DNA of 64,000 nt from contig NZ_CP040106.1 in the NCBI RefSeq assembly GCF_005281475.1, forward strand, positions 3,500,501 through 3,564,500, in the 5' to 3' direction. Made by a program: the position numbers and the translations under genes. This DNA is from Echinicola rosea (GTDB lineage Bacteria > Bacteroidota > Bacteroidia > Cytophagales > Cyclobacteriaceae). Shown here one piece after another: positions 53,454 to 61,603 of the stretch (positions within the stretch are counted from its first letter, which is position 1; every line of letters starts with the position of its first letter). A model generated the notes under the pieces. The model saw nothing but the letters and a program-made list of their open reading frames with translations. It had not been told where the DNA came from and did not search any database.

Positions 53454-54317
53454 TTAATATTGGTGAAAGGCTTGGGTAACATATTGCAATACTAAAGGTA
53501 AAGATTTTCTCCAATAAGTCCAAGTGTGGCCTCCATCTCTTATTCTGAATTCGTGCGGAATATCATGCTTTTTCATGGCAATATGGACCAGACTGTTTCC
53601 TTCATAAAGAAAGTCATCATCTCCACAATCAATATACCATCTTACGGCATTTTTATCTTCTTCCGGAATACGTTCGATTAAGGAAAGAGCATTGTGATTT
53701 TCATAATACGATTGGAGCTCTTGGTCGGAATATTGTTCTGTATCCATTCTCCTTTTCATTTCATCCAAGGACAAAGGGCCCACATAGGCACTTAGCGGAG
53801 CTGATGATGAAAACAATTCCGGATGATGTAGCGTGTAAATCATACTTCCCCCGCCTCCCATCGAGAGCCCTGATATAGCACGATACCGCTTTTCACCTTT
53901 GATGCGATACTTTTCTTCGATATGCGGCATGAATTCCTCAAAAAAGAAATCTTCATAATTCCATTTGCCATCGATCTGGTTAAAATACCCCCGTCTGCCC
54001 GTATCAGCATCAGGCATAACAATGATCATAGGAGTGGCTTTTCCGGCATTGATGGCTTGGTCAGTGATATGCAGTACTTCCCCAAACTGCACCCATCCAG
54101 TCTGGTCATCTCCAGCTCCGTGAAGTAGGTATAGCACCGGATAGCTACGTTCTGAGGTTTCATAATCAGGAGGAAGGTAGATCGCGTATTTTCTCTCTCC
54201 ATCTAAAATGGTACTTTGCAGCGTAAGTTCATCATAAACTTTTCCACTTTGGGCATAAGAAACGGAAGAAGCCAGTAGCGATACCAATCCAGCAAACAGG
54301 CTGAGCTTTATTTTCAT
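53454..54317 (-). CDS. Secreted esterase D-like alpha/beta hydrolase (CE1-like)
   Basis: A 287-residue protein with a signal peptide (LSLFAGLVSLLASSVSYAQ). Alpha/beta-hydrolase motifs are YPVLYLLHGAGDD (oxyanion region, about residues 58-70), the nucleophile elbow GLSMGGGGS (about 148-156), YIDCGDDDFLY (Asp) and DGGHTWTYWR (catalytic His near the C-terminus). Family members include feruloyl and acetylxylan esterases (CE1) and acyltransferase-like esterases. Export suggests removal of acyl groups from a polysaccharide; the substrate is unknown. Confidence 0.9.
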   Translation of the reverse strand: MKIKLSLFAGLVSLLASSVSYAQSGKVYDELTLQSTILDGERKYAIYLPPDYETSERSYPVLYLLHGAGDDQTGWVQFGEVLHITDQAINAGKATPMIIVMPDADTGRRGYFNQIDGKWNYEDFFFEEFMPHIEEKYRIKGEKRYRAISGLSMGGGGSMIYTLHHPELFSSSAPLSAYVGPLSLDEMKRRMDTEQYSDQELQSYYENHNALSLIERIPEEDKNAVRWYIDCGDDDFLYEGNSLVHIAMKKHDIPHEFRIRDGGHTWTYWRKSLPLVLQYVTQAFHQY

Positions 54318-54403
54318 AGCGGGATATATTGGGTTTGGATAAATATAAGGTTTATCCAGTTTTATAAAGTGATATTGAATAAAATTGTTTTGTCGAGGAC
54401 TTA

Positions 54404-55270
54404 CTATTTCTGCAATAAAGCCTCGACGACATCTTTGGCTTTGTCTAGTTGTCCCATAAAGACCATATTTCCTTCCTTATTGATTACCACTACCGTTGGG
54501 TAAACATAGACACCAAAATCATCCATGACCTTTTGTGTGCCTTGGAGGACCTTGAAATCATAGCCTTTTTTCCGAATGGATTCGAAAGCCTGACCGGGAT
54601 GGTCGCTGCTCATTGGGCGGTTTACAGCGTAAATGGCGACTTCCGGTTGATGCTGGTATTGCTCATGGAGTTGCTGTAGTTCAGGGAATTTCTTCCAACA
54701 CGGGGCACAGCCAATAAACCAAAAGTCCATAAGGACAATTTTTCCCTTTAGGTCTCCATTTGTGATGCTTCGTCCTTCTTGATCGGTAACCTTAAAGTCC
54801 ACGGAGATCTCATCGGTTACCTGACCTGAAGTATTCCCAAATTCTATATAATGGACCCACGTATCATACAGATTAAGGTTAAGTACAAAGGGGAAGAGAA
54901 AAAGTAAGAAGGTATAGCGGTAGCGGTTCTTTATCTGATCCGTAGCGAAGACGGCCGCTGCCAATACGCCCAATGCCAAACTGAGTATTGTAGGGAATAC
55001 TTTCATCGCAAATTTTAAGCTGGGCAGGTTGGCAAAAGCATAAAAGATGACCGCAAAGAGAGAGGCGTAAATTACCCATTTTGAAGGGAATAGTTTAGTG
55101 AGTTTTTTGATGCAAAGTGCGTCAATGGAAAAAATCAATATAAAGCCGAGCAAGGCGCCAAACCCCCAAAGATTATAGTCCCTGGACAAGGATATAATGT
55201 GGGCGCAAATAAAAAATGTAACGATAAATAAAATGATTGACAGAAAAATCCTGATAATGGTTGTTTTCAT
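54404..55270 (-). CDS. TlpA-like thioredoxin-domain protein with N-terminal membrane helices
   Basis: A 288-residue protein. About four transmembrane helices occupy residues 1-125 (IIRIFLSIILFIVTFFICAH is the first). The C-terminal domain (about 150-288) is a TlpA/ResA-type thioredoxin fold with the redox motif GCAPCWKKF after IVLMDFWF, and the cis-Pro loop GVYVYPTVVVINKEG. The catalytic domain should face the periplasm. It would reduce disulfides, for instance in cytochrome c maturation or envelope proteins. A gap of 60 bases separates it from pxpC in the same direction. Confidence 0.85.
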   Translation of the reverse strand: MKTTIIRIFLSIILFIVTFFICAHIISLSRDYNLWGFGALLGFILIFSIDALCIKKLTKLFPSKWVIYASLFAVIFYAFANLPSLKFAMKVFPTILSLALGVLAAAVFATDQIKNRYRYTFLLFLFPFVLNLNLYDTWVHYIEFGNTSGQVTDEISVDFKVTDQEGRSITNGDLKGKIVLMDFWFIGCAPCWKKFPELQQLHEQYQHQPEVAIYAVNRPMSSDHPGQAFESIRKKGYDFKVLQGTQKVMDDFGVYVYPTVVVINKEGNMVFMGQLDKAKDVVEALLQK

Positions 55271-55330
55271 GTATGAAGATAGAATATTTGATTTTCGTTA
55301 TACTACGTTAGTCTGTAGAGCTTGGTTCAA

Positions 55331-56203
55331 TCACCACTCATCGATAAGAGTAAACCTGACCTTATCACCTTGTTTTTTTTGGGAAAGGCAGGAGATTGCT
55401 TGTGGGGAAAGTTGGAGGATCCGTGGATATCCCCCTGTCACTTGGGCATCCTTCATGAGGATCATGAGTTTACCACCAGGAGTCAGTTGGACCGTTCCGG
55501 GATAGACCGGAGCGGTAAGGATTTCGCTCAGGCTGTTTTCAAATTTCTCTTCCAGCTGGATTCCCATGCGGTTTTGTTTGGCAGACAAGTAAAACTCACC
55601 TGCCAATAACTGCTCGAAACGTTGTTCATCCATCTCTGCAGCTTCTGCACCGCGATATACTTCCAATACCTCATCCTCAAATAACGCATCATCCATGGCT
55701 ACTTTGGCATGGGGAGCAGTTCGCTTCTGTGGTACCGATTGGTAGGGAAGGGACATTCCTTTTTCCAGCTTGGTGTTTTGGGTGATTCCTGCATACCAGC
55801 TTTTGCTGCCCAAGACTTCTTCTGTTTGAAAACCACCATAGATGCCAAGGTAAATCCTACACCCTTTTTTTACTGGAGAGAGCCTAAGGAGCTCACCTGC
55901 TTTGATGTCGATGACATGGTTGATGGGATAAGTCTGACCGTTCACTTGGATGTTTACTGGTGCGCCTGTGATGACGATGGTAGTAGGATGGTGAAACTGA
56001 AATTCCCCACCGATCAGGGTGAGTTCCAGACAGGCATCGTTTGGGGCATTTTGAAGTAGGTGATTGGCCAATAAGTATGACTGTTCATCCATGGCTCCGG
56101 CGGCGGGGATTCCCCAATGTGCATAGCCGAATCTACCCAGATCCTGAATGGATCCATAAAATCCCGACTTGATCACTTCAAGCGTTCCTTCAGATCTTTT
56201 CAT
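55331..56203 (-). CDS. pxpC: 5-oxoprolinase subunit C (biotin-dependent carboxyltransferase family)
   Basis: A 290-residue protein; the ATG at 56203 gives a standard N-terminus (LEVIKSGFYGSIQDLGRFGYAH). The overlap with pxpB is 14 bases. Family segments are WGIPAAGAMDEQSY, ANHLLQNAPNDACLELTL, FQTEEVLGSKSWYAG and PGTVQLTPGGKLMILMKDAQVTGGYPR. With PxpB and PxpA it hydrolyses 5-oxo-L-proline to glutamate using ATP. Earlier annotation in such genomes calls the B/C pair urea amidolyase or allophanate hydrolase subunits; the neighbours here support 5-oxoprolinase. Confidence 0.92.
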   Translation of the reverse strand: MKRSEGTLEVIKSGFYGSIQDLGRFGYAHWGIPAAGAMDEQSYLLANHLLQNAPNDACLELTLIGGEFQFHHPTTIVITGAPVNIQVNGQTYPINHVIDIKAGELLRLSPVKKGCRIYLGIYGGFQTEEVLGSKSWYAGITQNTKLEKGMSLPYQSVPQKRTAPHAKVAMDDALFEDEVLEVYRGAEAAEMDEQRFEQLLAGEFYLSAKQNRMGIQLEEKFENSLSEILTAPVYPGTVQLTPGGKLMILMKDAQVTGGYPRILQLSPQAISCLSQKKQGDKVRFTLIDEW

Positions 56204-56906
56204 AAGGCAGTTGGTAGTTTTTTTCTTCCATTTGAGAAATGATGTCTTGATAATTTTCTGCAGAGATAGCTTCAAATTTAATTTTATCCCCAGGCTGTGG
56301 TTTTAGCGGAGGATCCATATTGACGTCAAACAACTGGACTGGCGTTTTGCCTATCACATTCCATCCTCCTGGACTGTTCATGGGGTAAATGCCCGTTTGT
56401 TTTCCCCCAATTGCGACTGATCCCTTTTCAATCATTGGATCAGGCTGTTCTTTTCGAGGTACGAAGAGCTGCTGGTCCAATCCTCCGAGGTACATAAATC
56501 CAGGCATAAAGCCGTAAAAATACAAGAGGTAGCTAGGTGCCTGATGAAGCGCAATGAGCTCATCTTGAGCCAAGCCAGTGTGTTTGGCTACCCGCTCTAA
56601 ATCTTTTCCGGTGTACTGAACAGGGATGGTCCATTGTTTTCTGGAAAAGTTTGATGACGAACTGCCGTTTTTTTCCGCAATGCGCTCCAGTTTGTTAAGG
56701 ACTTCATCAAGGGCTATAGGAGATGCAAAGCGAAGGCTTAAGCAATGATACCCCATGGTTGTTTCCAGTAATGCCTCTTGCCAGATATGCTGGATTTGAG
56801 TTTTCATGGACATCATTTCCATCAGCGTGGACTCCTCGATTGAGGCGGGCCAATACAGTTCCAATATCGTTGGGGAGATATGTTTGTACTTGAATTGATG
56901 TGACAT
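56190..56906 (-). CDS. pxpB: 5-oxoprolinase subunit B
   Basis: A 238-residue protein, normal for the family (older name KipI-like). Typical features are IPVQYTGKDLERVAKHTGLA (about residues 95-114), LYFYGFMPGFMYLGGLDQQL, PRKEQPDPMIEKGSVAIGG, and TGIYPMNSPGGWNVIGKTP near the C-terminus. It pairs with PxpC. It lies between pxpA (41-base gap) and pxpC (14-base overlap) in one operon. The family also includes a kinase-inhibitor annotation (KipI), which is not supported by this context. Confidence 0.93.
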   Translation of the reverse strand: MSHQFKYKHISPTILELYWPASIEESTLMEMMSMKTQIQHIWQEALLETTMGYHCLSLRFASPIALDEVLNKLERIAEKNGSSSSNFSRKQWTIPVQYTGKDLERVAKHTGLAQDELIALHQAPSYLLYFYGFMPGFMYLGGLDQQLFVPRKEQPDPMIEKGSVAIGGKQTGIYPMNSPGGWNVIGKTPVQLFDVNMDPPLKPQPGDKIKFEAISAENYQDIISQMEEKNYQLPYEKI

Positions 56907-56947
56907 GGATTGGGTTGCTTTAATTAGTGGTTAATATGATGTTCGAT

Positions 56948-57661
56948 TTAATTCTTCATGGCCTTATAAATGGCCTTGGTCAGGGCTAAAGCTCCAGGAT
57001 TGTCTCCATGGACACAGACGGTATCTGCTAAGATTTGCTGCGTCATTCCTGATACGGTCTGTACCTTTGCCTCTTTCACCATTTTTTCTAAATGAGTGAC
57101 GGCATCCTCAGGCCTGTGGAGCAGTGCATTGGGGTCGCTTCGGGAAACAAGGCTGAGATCATCATTATAGTTTCGGTCTGCAAATACTTCATGCCAGACC
57201 TCTAGGCCATTTTCTTTGGCCGTTTTCGCCATGACGGATCCGTAAGGTGCATAAACGATGGCTTCAGGATAGTAGGTTTTAATGAGCGCTACGAGCAAAC
57301 TGGCCGTGTCCAAATCTTTGGCCGCCAGGTTGTACAAGGCTCCATGGGGCTTGATATGGTGCAGGGTGGCGTCAGTTTTGGAAAGTGCCTCTTCAAAATC
57401 CCTTAGCTGGGATAGAAGTGTAGCCAACAATTCTTCTGCTGGCAAATCCATAGGCTTTCTTCCAAAATTCTTACGATCTGGATAGGAGGGGTGAGCACCG
57501 ATTTTCACTTGGTGCTTTTGTGCCAATTTAATGGTCGCCACCATGGATTTTTTGTTTCCTGCATGCCCACCACAGGCGATATTGCAACTCGTAATGTAAG
57601 GCATTACGTCAGCATCGGATGCCATTCCTTCCCCTAAGTCGCAATTGATATCTATTGTCAT
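56948..57661 (-). CDS. pxpA: 5-oxoprolinase subunit A (LamB/YcsF family)
   Basis: A 237-residue protein; the ATG at 57661 overlaps the stop of the transporter gene (ATGA, 4 bases) and is preferred over the upstream TTG. The N-terminus IDINCDLGEGMASDADVMPY, SCNIACGGHAGNKKSM and the HHIKPHGALYNLAAKD segment are the standard YcsF signatures, with conserved Asp and His for metal or substrate binding. It is the third component of the ATP-dependent 5-oxoprolinase. Coupling with the upstream NRAMP-like gene suggests uptake of the substrate by that carrier. Confidence 0.94.
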   Translation of the reverse strand: MTIDINCDLGEGMASDADVMPYITSCNIACGGHAGNKKSMVATIKLAQKHQVKIGAHPSYPDRKNFGRKPMDLPAEELLATLLSQLRDFEEALSKTDATLHHIKPHGALYNLAAKDLDTASLLVALIKTYYPEAIVYAPYGSVMAKTAKENGLEVWHEVFADRNYNDDLSLVSRSDPNALLHRPEDAVTHLEKMVKEAKVQTVSGMTQQILADTVCVHGDNPGALALTKAIYKAMKN

Positions 57662-58887
57662 AAACTCCAATTTTGTATCACACTCAATATGCTCTTACAT
57701 CCCAATATCAAGGTGATTACCCAAATGGCAATGCCTAGTATATTGGCTAAAAGGTGGTTTTTGTACTTGCCCATTATCTCAGGCTTATTGACCATCCAAA
57801 GGATAAAGGTACTTAAAACAGGTAATAAAATCCCATTCGCGAGTTGCGCCATTGCGATCAATTCGATGGGTTTGATTTCTAAAGAAGCAAAAATCACACC
57901 GAGCAGGAGAATGCCACTAAAGGTCCACCGCATGGGGGGTGACGAGAGGGTGTTGCTCCATCCAAAACAACTACAAATAACTAGGCCACCTGCCAATGGG
58001 GCAGTGATGGAGGAGGTAATACCCGCCGAAAAAAGACCGATTCCCAAGAAATAGGGAGCAAATGATCCAATTATAGGAGTAAGGCTTTTGCTCAAATCAG
58101 TGATGATTTCCACTTGTTTGGCTGTACTCAAGGTACCCGTCACTAAAATAGCCATGGATACCAATCCGCCTAAAATAACAGCAATGAAGATATCGGCTCT
58201 TACGTAACGTAGTGTTGTTGTGCTTTTCCATTTTCGTGAAACCAATGATGAATGTAGAAAGAGATTGTATGGGACCACTGTCGTCCCGATCAAAGCCACA
58301 ATGGTGAGAATATTATCTGCTCGGACACTGGGAACGAGCCCCTTCAGCAGTGTTGGCAAATGAGGCTTTCCTGCCATGGCAGTTATCAGAAATACCCCAC
58401 TCATTATCAATACTACCCCGATCATGAACCATTCTATTTGCCTATAATTTCCACTCAACAAAAGTCCCCAAGCCACTAGTCCCGTCAGCAAGGGTAAAGG
58501 GCGAAAATATCCTCCTAAAGCCGAAGTTGTCTTTTGGGGTAAAAATGCTTCTAGTCCCATCACTGCCCCACTGAGGTTTCCTGCTTCATAGGCCGCATTT
58601 CCCGCCACAATGGCCACGATGACCAATCCCAAAGCGAATATCCTGGCGGCTTTGGTCTGTATTTCAGCTCTCATGACTTCGGGCAAGCTTTTTTGGGTGA
58701 TCAGACCGATTCTGGCGGCCATTTCCTGTAGGATGATAGTCGCGATGACAGACAATAAAAGGGCCCATAATAATTCATATCCGAAGTTCACTCCGGCCAT
58801 ACTGCATACAGTTACGGTACCTGGTCCAATAAAAGCCGCAGCGATCAAGGGCCCAGGCCCTACATATTTACGCCAGTTTTTAATCAT
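57658..58887 (-). CDS. NRAMP-like transporter lacking the canonical metal-site residues
   Basis: A 409-residue membrane protein with about 11 helices and clear NRAMP homology (GPGPLIAAAFIGPG, FGYELLWALLLSVIATIILQEM, LIGTTVVPYNLFLHSSLV). In metal-transporting NRAMPs helix 1 has DPGN and helix 6 has MPH; here the sequences are GPGT (residues 21-24) and VPYN (205-208). Three of the usual metal ligands (Asp, Asn, Met) are therefore replaced. It heads the pxpABC operon and overlaps pxpA by 4 bases. Transport of an organic substrate such as 5-oxoproline, rather than Mn2+ or Fe2+, is inferred; it is usually annotated as a divalent metal transporter. Confidence 0.9.
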   Translation of the reverse strand: MIKNWRKYVGPGPLIAAAFIGPGTVTVCSMAGVNFGYELLWALLLSVIATIILQEMAARIGLITQKSLPEVMRAEIQTKAARIFALGLVIVAIVAGNAAYEAGNLSGAVMGLEAFLPQKTTSALGGYFRPLPLLTGLVAWGLLLSGNYRQIEWFMIGVVLIMSGVFLITAMAGKPHLPTLLKGLVPSVRADNILTIVALIGTTVVPYNLFLHSSLVSRKWKSTTTLRYVRADIFIAVILGGLVSMAILVTGTLSTAKQVEIITDLSKSLTPIIGSFAPYFLGIGLFSAGITSSITAPLAGGLVICSCFGWSNTLSSPPMRWTFSGILLLGVIFASLEIKPIELIAMAQLANGILLPVLSTFILWMVNKPEIMGKYKNHLLANILGIAIWVITLILGCKSILSVIQNWSL

Positions 58888-59081
58888 CTGTCATATTCAT
58901 TTTCTGGGATTTGCATAATAGCAATCTAGCTAAATCTGATGATTTAACCCCGAAATACTATTACTATGGACATGTCTTGTCCTTTCGTGTGAGGATTGAG
59001 ACGTAAATTGTCCCAGTATTGTGGTGGAGGTTTAGTTATAGTGATCGGTGTCTGTTAATTTGCAGTAAAAAACAGCAAGAA

Positions 59082-60326
59082 ATGGAATTGATCCTAGTTG
59101 GGCTACTTATCGTGAATGTGTTACTTAGCAGTTGGATGTTGGTGAAATATGGAAATGATCGGTCACATAGCAAAGCGATTGACGAAAAATTTGGTGCTAT
59201 CAAGCAGGATTTAAATACCCAAATGGCTGAAAACCGTAAGGAAATTGGCTTGCAAATGAACCAACAGTTCAAGTTGGTCATGGACATGGTACGTGAATCA
59301 GGTAAGGATCAGAACGAAACCTTACGGGATTTTGGCAAGCTTTTCAGGGAGAATGTCCGTGAATTCAATGACTTGCAGCGGGAGAAATTTTCCGAACTTG
59401 AACGGCGACAGGAAAAGATGCTGGTTTCGACTGAGGCACGTCTTGAAAAGATGCGCGAAACAGTGGATGAAAAGCTTCAGAAAACCCTGGAGACGCGTTT
59501 GGGACAGTCCTTTGAGGCCGTGAGTAAACAGCTTCAGGCGGTTCAGAAGGGATTGGGCGAAATGCAGCATCTTGCCACTGGAGTAGGAGACCTTAAGCGG
59601 GTGCTTACCAATGTAAAAAGCCGGGGGATTTTGGGTGAGTATCAGCTTCAAAGTATTTTGGAAAATATCCTTTCTCCTGATCAGTACACGGCAAATGCCG
59701 TCATGAAAAAGGGGAGTTCCGAGCGGGTGGAGTTTGCTGTCAAGCTGCCCGGCAATGATGAAGAGCCCGTTTATCTTCCTGTGGATGCAAAATTTCCCCA
59801 GGAAGCCTACCATCGGCTTTTGGAAGCCTATGAAGTAGGTGACAAAAATGGCATGGAAATAGCCACGGCTGCGCTACACAAGGCAGTGAAGAAATCCGCC
59901 CAGGATATTTGTCAAAAGTATATCAACCCACCCTATACCACTGATTTTGCGGTGATGTTTTTACCTATGGAAAGTTTATATGCCGAGGTGATCCGCGAAG
60001 GGGGATTGGCTCAGCAGTTGCAGCAGCAGTATAAAGTAGTCGTAGCTGGTCCGACGACCTTTGCAGCGATGCTAAATAGCCTGCAAATGGGCTTCAAGAC
60101 CTTGGCGATACAAAAAAGGAGCAGTGAAGTATGGAAAGTACTTGGAGCGGTAAAATCCGAGTTTGGCAAGTTTGGGGATTTGATCGAAAAGGCACAGAAG
60201 AAACTCAATGAGGCCAATAACGAACTGGATACTTTAGTGGGTACACGGACCCGTGTGATCCAGAGGAGATTAAGAGATGTGGAAGCATTGCCAGAAGATG
60301 AAAAAGACAAGTTCTTGGAGAGCTAA
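59082..60326 (+). CDS. rmuC: DNA recombination protein RmuC
   Basis: A 414-residue protein; the ATG at 59082 starts with a membrane helix (LILVGLLIVNVLLSSWMLV), and the 21 upstream in-frame codons are not needed. A long coiled-coil region (about residues 30-165) is followed by the RmuC domain with MKKGSSERVEFAVKLPG and the nuclease-like core YLPVDAKFPQEAYHRL, where the Asp-x-Lys pair fits the PD-(D/E)xK pattern. Then come FAVMFLPMESLYAEV and VVVAGPTTFAAMLNSLQMG. RmuC limits inversions at short inverted repeats and probably acts as a membrane-tethered nuclease. Single gene. Confidence 0.94.
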   Translation: MELILVGLLIVNVLLSSWMLVKYGNDRSHSKAIDEKFGAIKQDLNTQMAENRKEIGLQMNQQFKLVMDMVRESGKDQNETLRDFGKLFRENVREFNDLQREKFSELERRQEKMLVSTEARLEKMRETVDEKLQKTLETRLGQSFEAVSKQLQAVQKGLGEMQHLATGVGDLKRVLTNVKSRGILGEYQLQSILENILSPDQYTANAVMKKGSSERVEFAVKLPGNDEEPVYLPVDAKFPQEAYHRLLEAYEVGDKNGMEIATAALHKAVKKSAQDICQKYINPPYTTDFAVMFLPMESLYAEVIREGGLAQQLQQQYKVVVAGPTTFAAMLNSLQMGFKTLAIQKRSSEVWKVLGAVKSEFGKFGDLIEKAQKKLNEANNELDTLVGTRTRVIQRRLRDVEALPEDEKDKFLES

Positions 60327-60410
60327 TCGAAGGCAACTGATGAAATTTTCATATTTCTTCATGCAACTTTGTGGTTTAGCACTCGTTTTTTCTGATAAAA
60401 GGAAGAAGCT

Positions 60411-60995
60411 ATGAAATCCAAAATAGTAATAGGGCTGGTAGCGCTGGTCATGGCGACTGCGGCTTGTAATCCCGTAAAAGTTTACTTAGAGAAAGAAGAG
60501 GTGAATGCTGAGCGGAGCTATAAGACCTTTGTTGTTATCAACCAGTACCAGGGAAAGGAAGCTTGGAACTCTCCTACATTGGACAAGAACCTAAGGGATG
60601 GGCTGGCTCAGGGCATGCAGGAGCGCGGTTATGAAGAAAACCTGCAGCACCCAGACCTAATCCTTCGATACAATACATTGCTTAGCGAAGGGGAAAAGGA
60701 AGTAAGAAGTAATGATTATTATGGAATGTCTCCATACGGCCCCTATGGAATGTACAATCCATATATGTACCGTAATCCTTATGGAGCACCCTACTGGCCT
60801 AGCAGCACGGAAATAGAGAAGTATAATTTAGGCGAAGTAGTGATTGATTTTATAGATCCGAAGGCCGATGAGGTGATTTTGCGTATCAGTGCTGTAGGTG
60901 AAGTGAATAATGTGAAGCAGAAGTACAAGAATATAGATGTATCGGTGAACAAAATTTTGAGTGAATTTTCGAGGAATATGCATTCGGGCGGTTAA
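60411..60995 (+). CDS. DUF4136 lipoprotein
   Basis: A 194-residue lipoprotein (signal VIGLVALVMATAAC, Cys19). The DUF4136 domain spans most of the mature protein: VNAERSYKTFVVI, NLRDGLAQGMQERGY and the paired strand VVIDFIDPKADEVILR. A Tyr/Pro/Gly/Asn-rich insert (MSPYGPYGMYNPYMYRNPYG, about residues 106-125) lies in the middle. Such proteins are periplasmic or outer-membrane anchored, with unknown function. It is followed after 116 bases by the small protein at 61112. Confidence 0.88.
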   Translation: MKSKIVIGLVALVMATAACNPVKVYLEKEEVNAERSYKTFVVINQYQGKEAWNSPTLDKNLRDGLAQGMQERGYEENLQHPDLILRYNTLLSEGEKEVRSNDYYGMSPYGPYGMYNPYMYRNPYGAPYWPSSTEIEKYNLGEVVIDFIDPKADEVILRISAVGEVNNVKQKYKNIDVSVNKILSEFSRNMHSGG

Positions 60996-61111
60996 CTGAT
61001 CATAATTTTTTTCATTGTTAAACGGGAATAAATGCGTTTGATTTGATATTTGTGTTTAGATTTTACTCCTTTAATGATTATTTTAGGACAAACCGACAAG
61101 TATTCCGTTAC

Positions 61112-61450
61112 ATGATAGACTATAATAACAAGACTTTTAAATCCATATCCAATACCGATAATGGTGAAGTTTCAGGAGAAACTGTTTTTAAGTACAAACA
61201 GGAAGAGACTGTGCTATCAGGAACGTACTCAGGAGGAGGAATAGCAAAAGGCAATCTCATCGGAACCGTCGATGATAAAGGCATCATACAAATGAGGTAC
61301 TGCCATATCAATTCCAAAGGGGAGATCAAGACCGGAAAATGCACCTCAAGACCGACCCAGCTAGCTAACGGAAAAATTCAGCTTCATGAGGTTTGGCAAT
61401 GGACTTCTGGTGATTTTTCCAAAGGGGAGTCAATTATTGAAGAGGTTTAG
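61112..61450 (+). CDS. Small conserved protein of unknown function (mislabelled 'n-acetylglutamate synthase' type)
   Basis: A 112-residue soluble protein; the ATG at 61112 is preferred over the TTG at 61043, since the earlier codons encode a low-quality extension. The sequence is all beta in character: KTFKSISNTDNGEVSGETVF, TVLSGTYSGGG, NLIGTVDDKGIIQMRYCHIN and QLHEVWQWTSGDFSKGESII. Relatives in Bacteroidota are often called n-acetylglutamate synthase without evidence; no GNAT or amino-acid-kinase motifs are present here. A lipocalin-like or sheet-rich binding fold is possible. Function unknown. Confidence 0.75.
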   Translation: MIDYNNKTFKSISNTDNGEVSGETVFKYKQEETVLSGTYSGGGIAKGNLIGTVDDKGIIQMRYCHINSKGEIKTGKCTSRPTQLANGKIQLHEVWQWTSGDFSKGESIIEEV

Positions 61451-61526
61451 GGAAATACTGCTTGGGATAAGAAAGTAAAACCCAAAAACATTATGATATA
61501 AGCAAAATAGGGCTACTTTTAGCGTA

Positions 61527-61544
61527 CGCATCCTTTGGGATGCG
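61527..61544. promoter_or_regulatory. Hairpin upstream of trkA
   Basis: CGCATCC (61527-61533), loop TTTG, GGATGCG (61538-61544): 7 bp perfect. No T-run follows on either strand. It lies about 20 bases before the candidate trkA promoter, so it is more likely a weak terminator of the preceding unit or a protein site than part of the trkA leader. Confidence 0.35.
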
Positions 61545-61564
61545 CTAGAAAAATTGATTTACAA

Positions 61565-61598
61565 TTTTGTCATTGAGGTTCAAAACAACTTATCTTTA
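61565..61598 (+). promoter_or_regulatory. Candidate trkA promoter
   Basis: TTTTG (61565-61569), a 21-base spacer, and TATCTTTA (61591-61598), one mismatch from TAnnTTTG. The transcript would start almost at the ATG (61604 or 61610), giving a very short or absent 5' leader. Confidence 0.4.
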
Positions 61599-61603
61599 CG
61601 CCC

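Noticed and set aside
57658..58887. A plain Mn2+/Fe2+ importer (MntH) call
   Set aside because: The metal-site motifs DPGN and MPH are replaced by GPGT and VPYN, and the operon is for 5-oxoproline.
59322..59813. A 163-codon minus-strand frame opposite rmuC
   Set aside because: It mirrors the coiled-coil region of RmuC and lacks any start context.
61112..61450. The label 'n-acetylglutamate synthase' used for relatives of this small protein
   Set aside because: No GNAT or amino-acid-kinase motif is present and the protein is only 112 residues; the name appears to be a propagated error.
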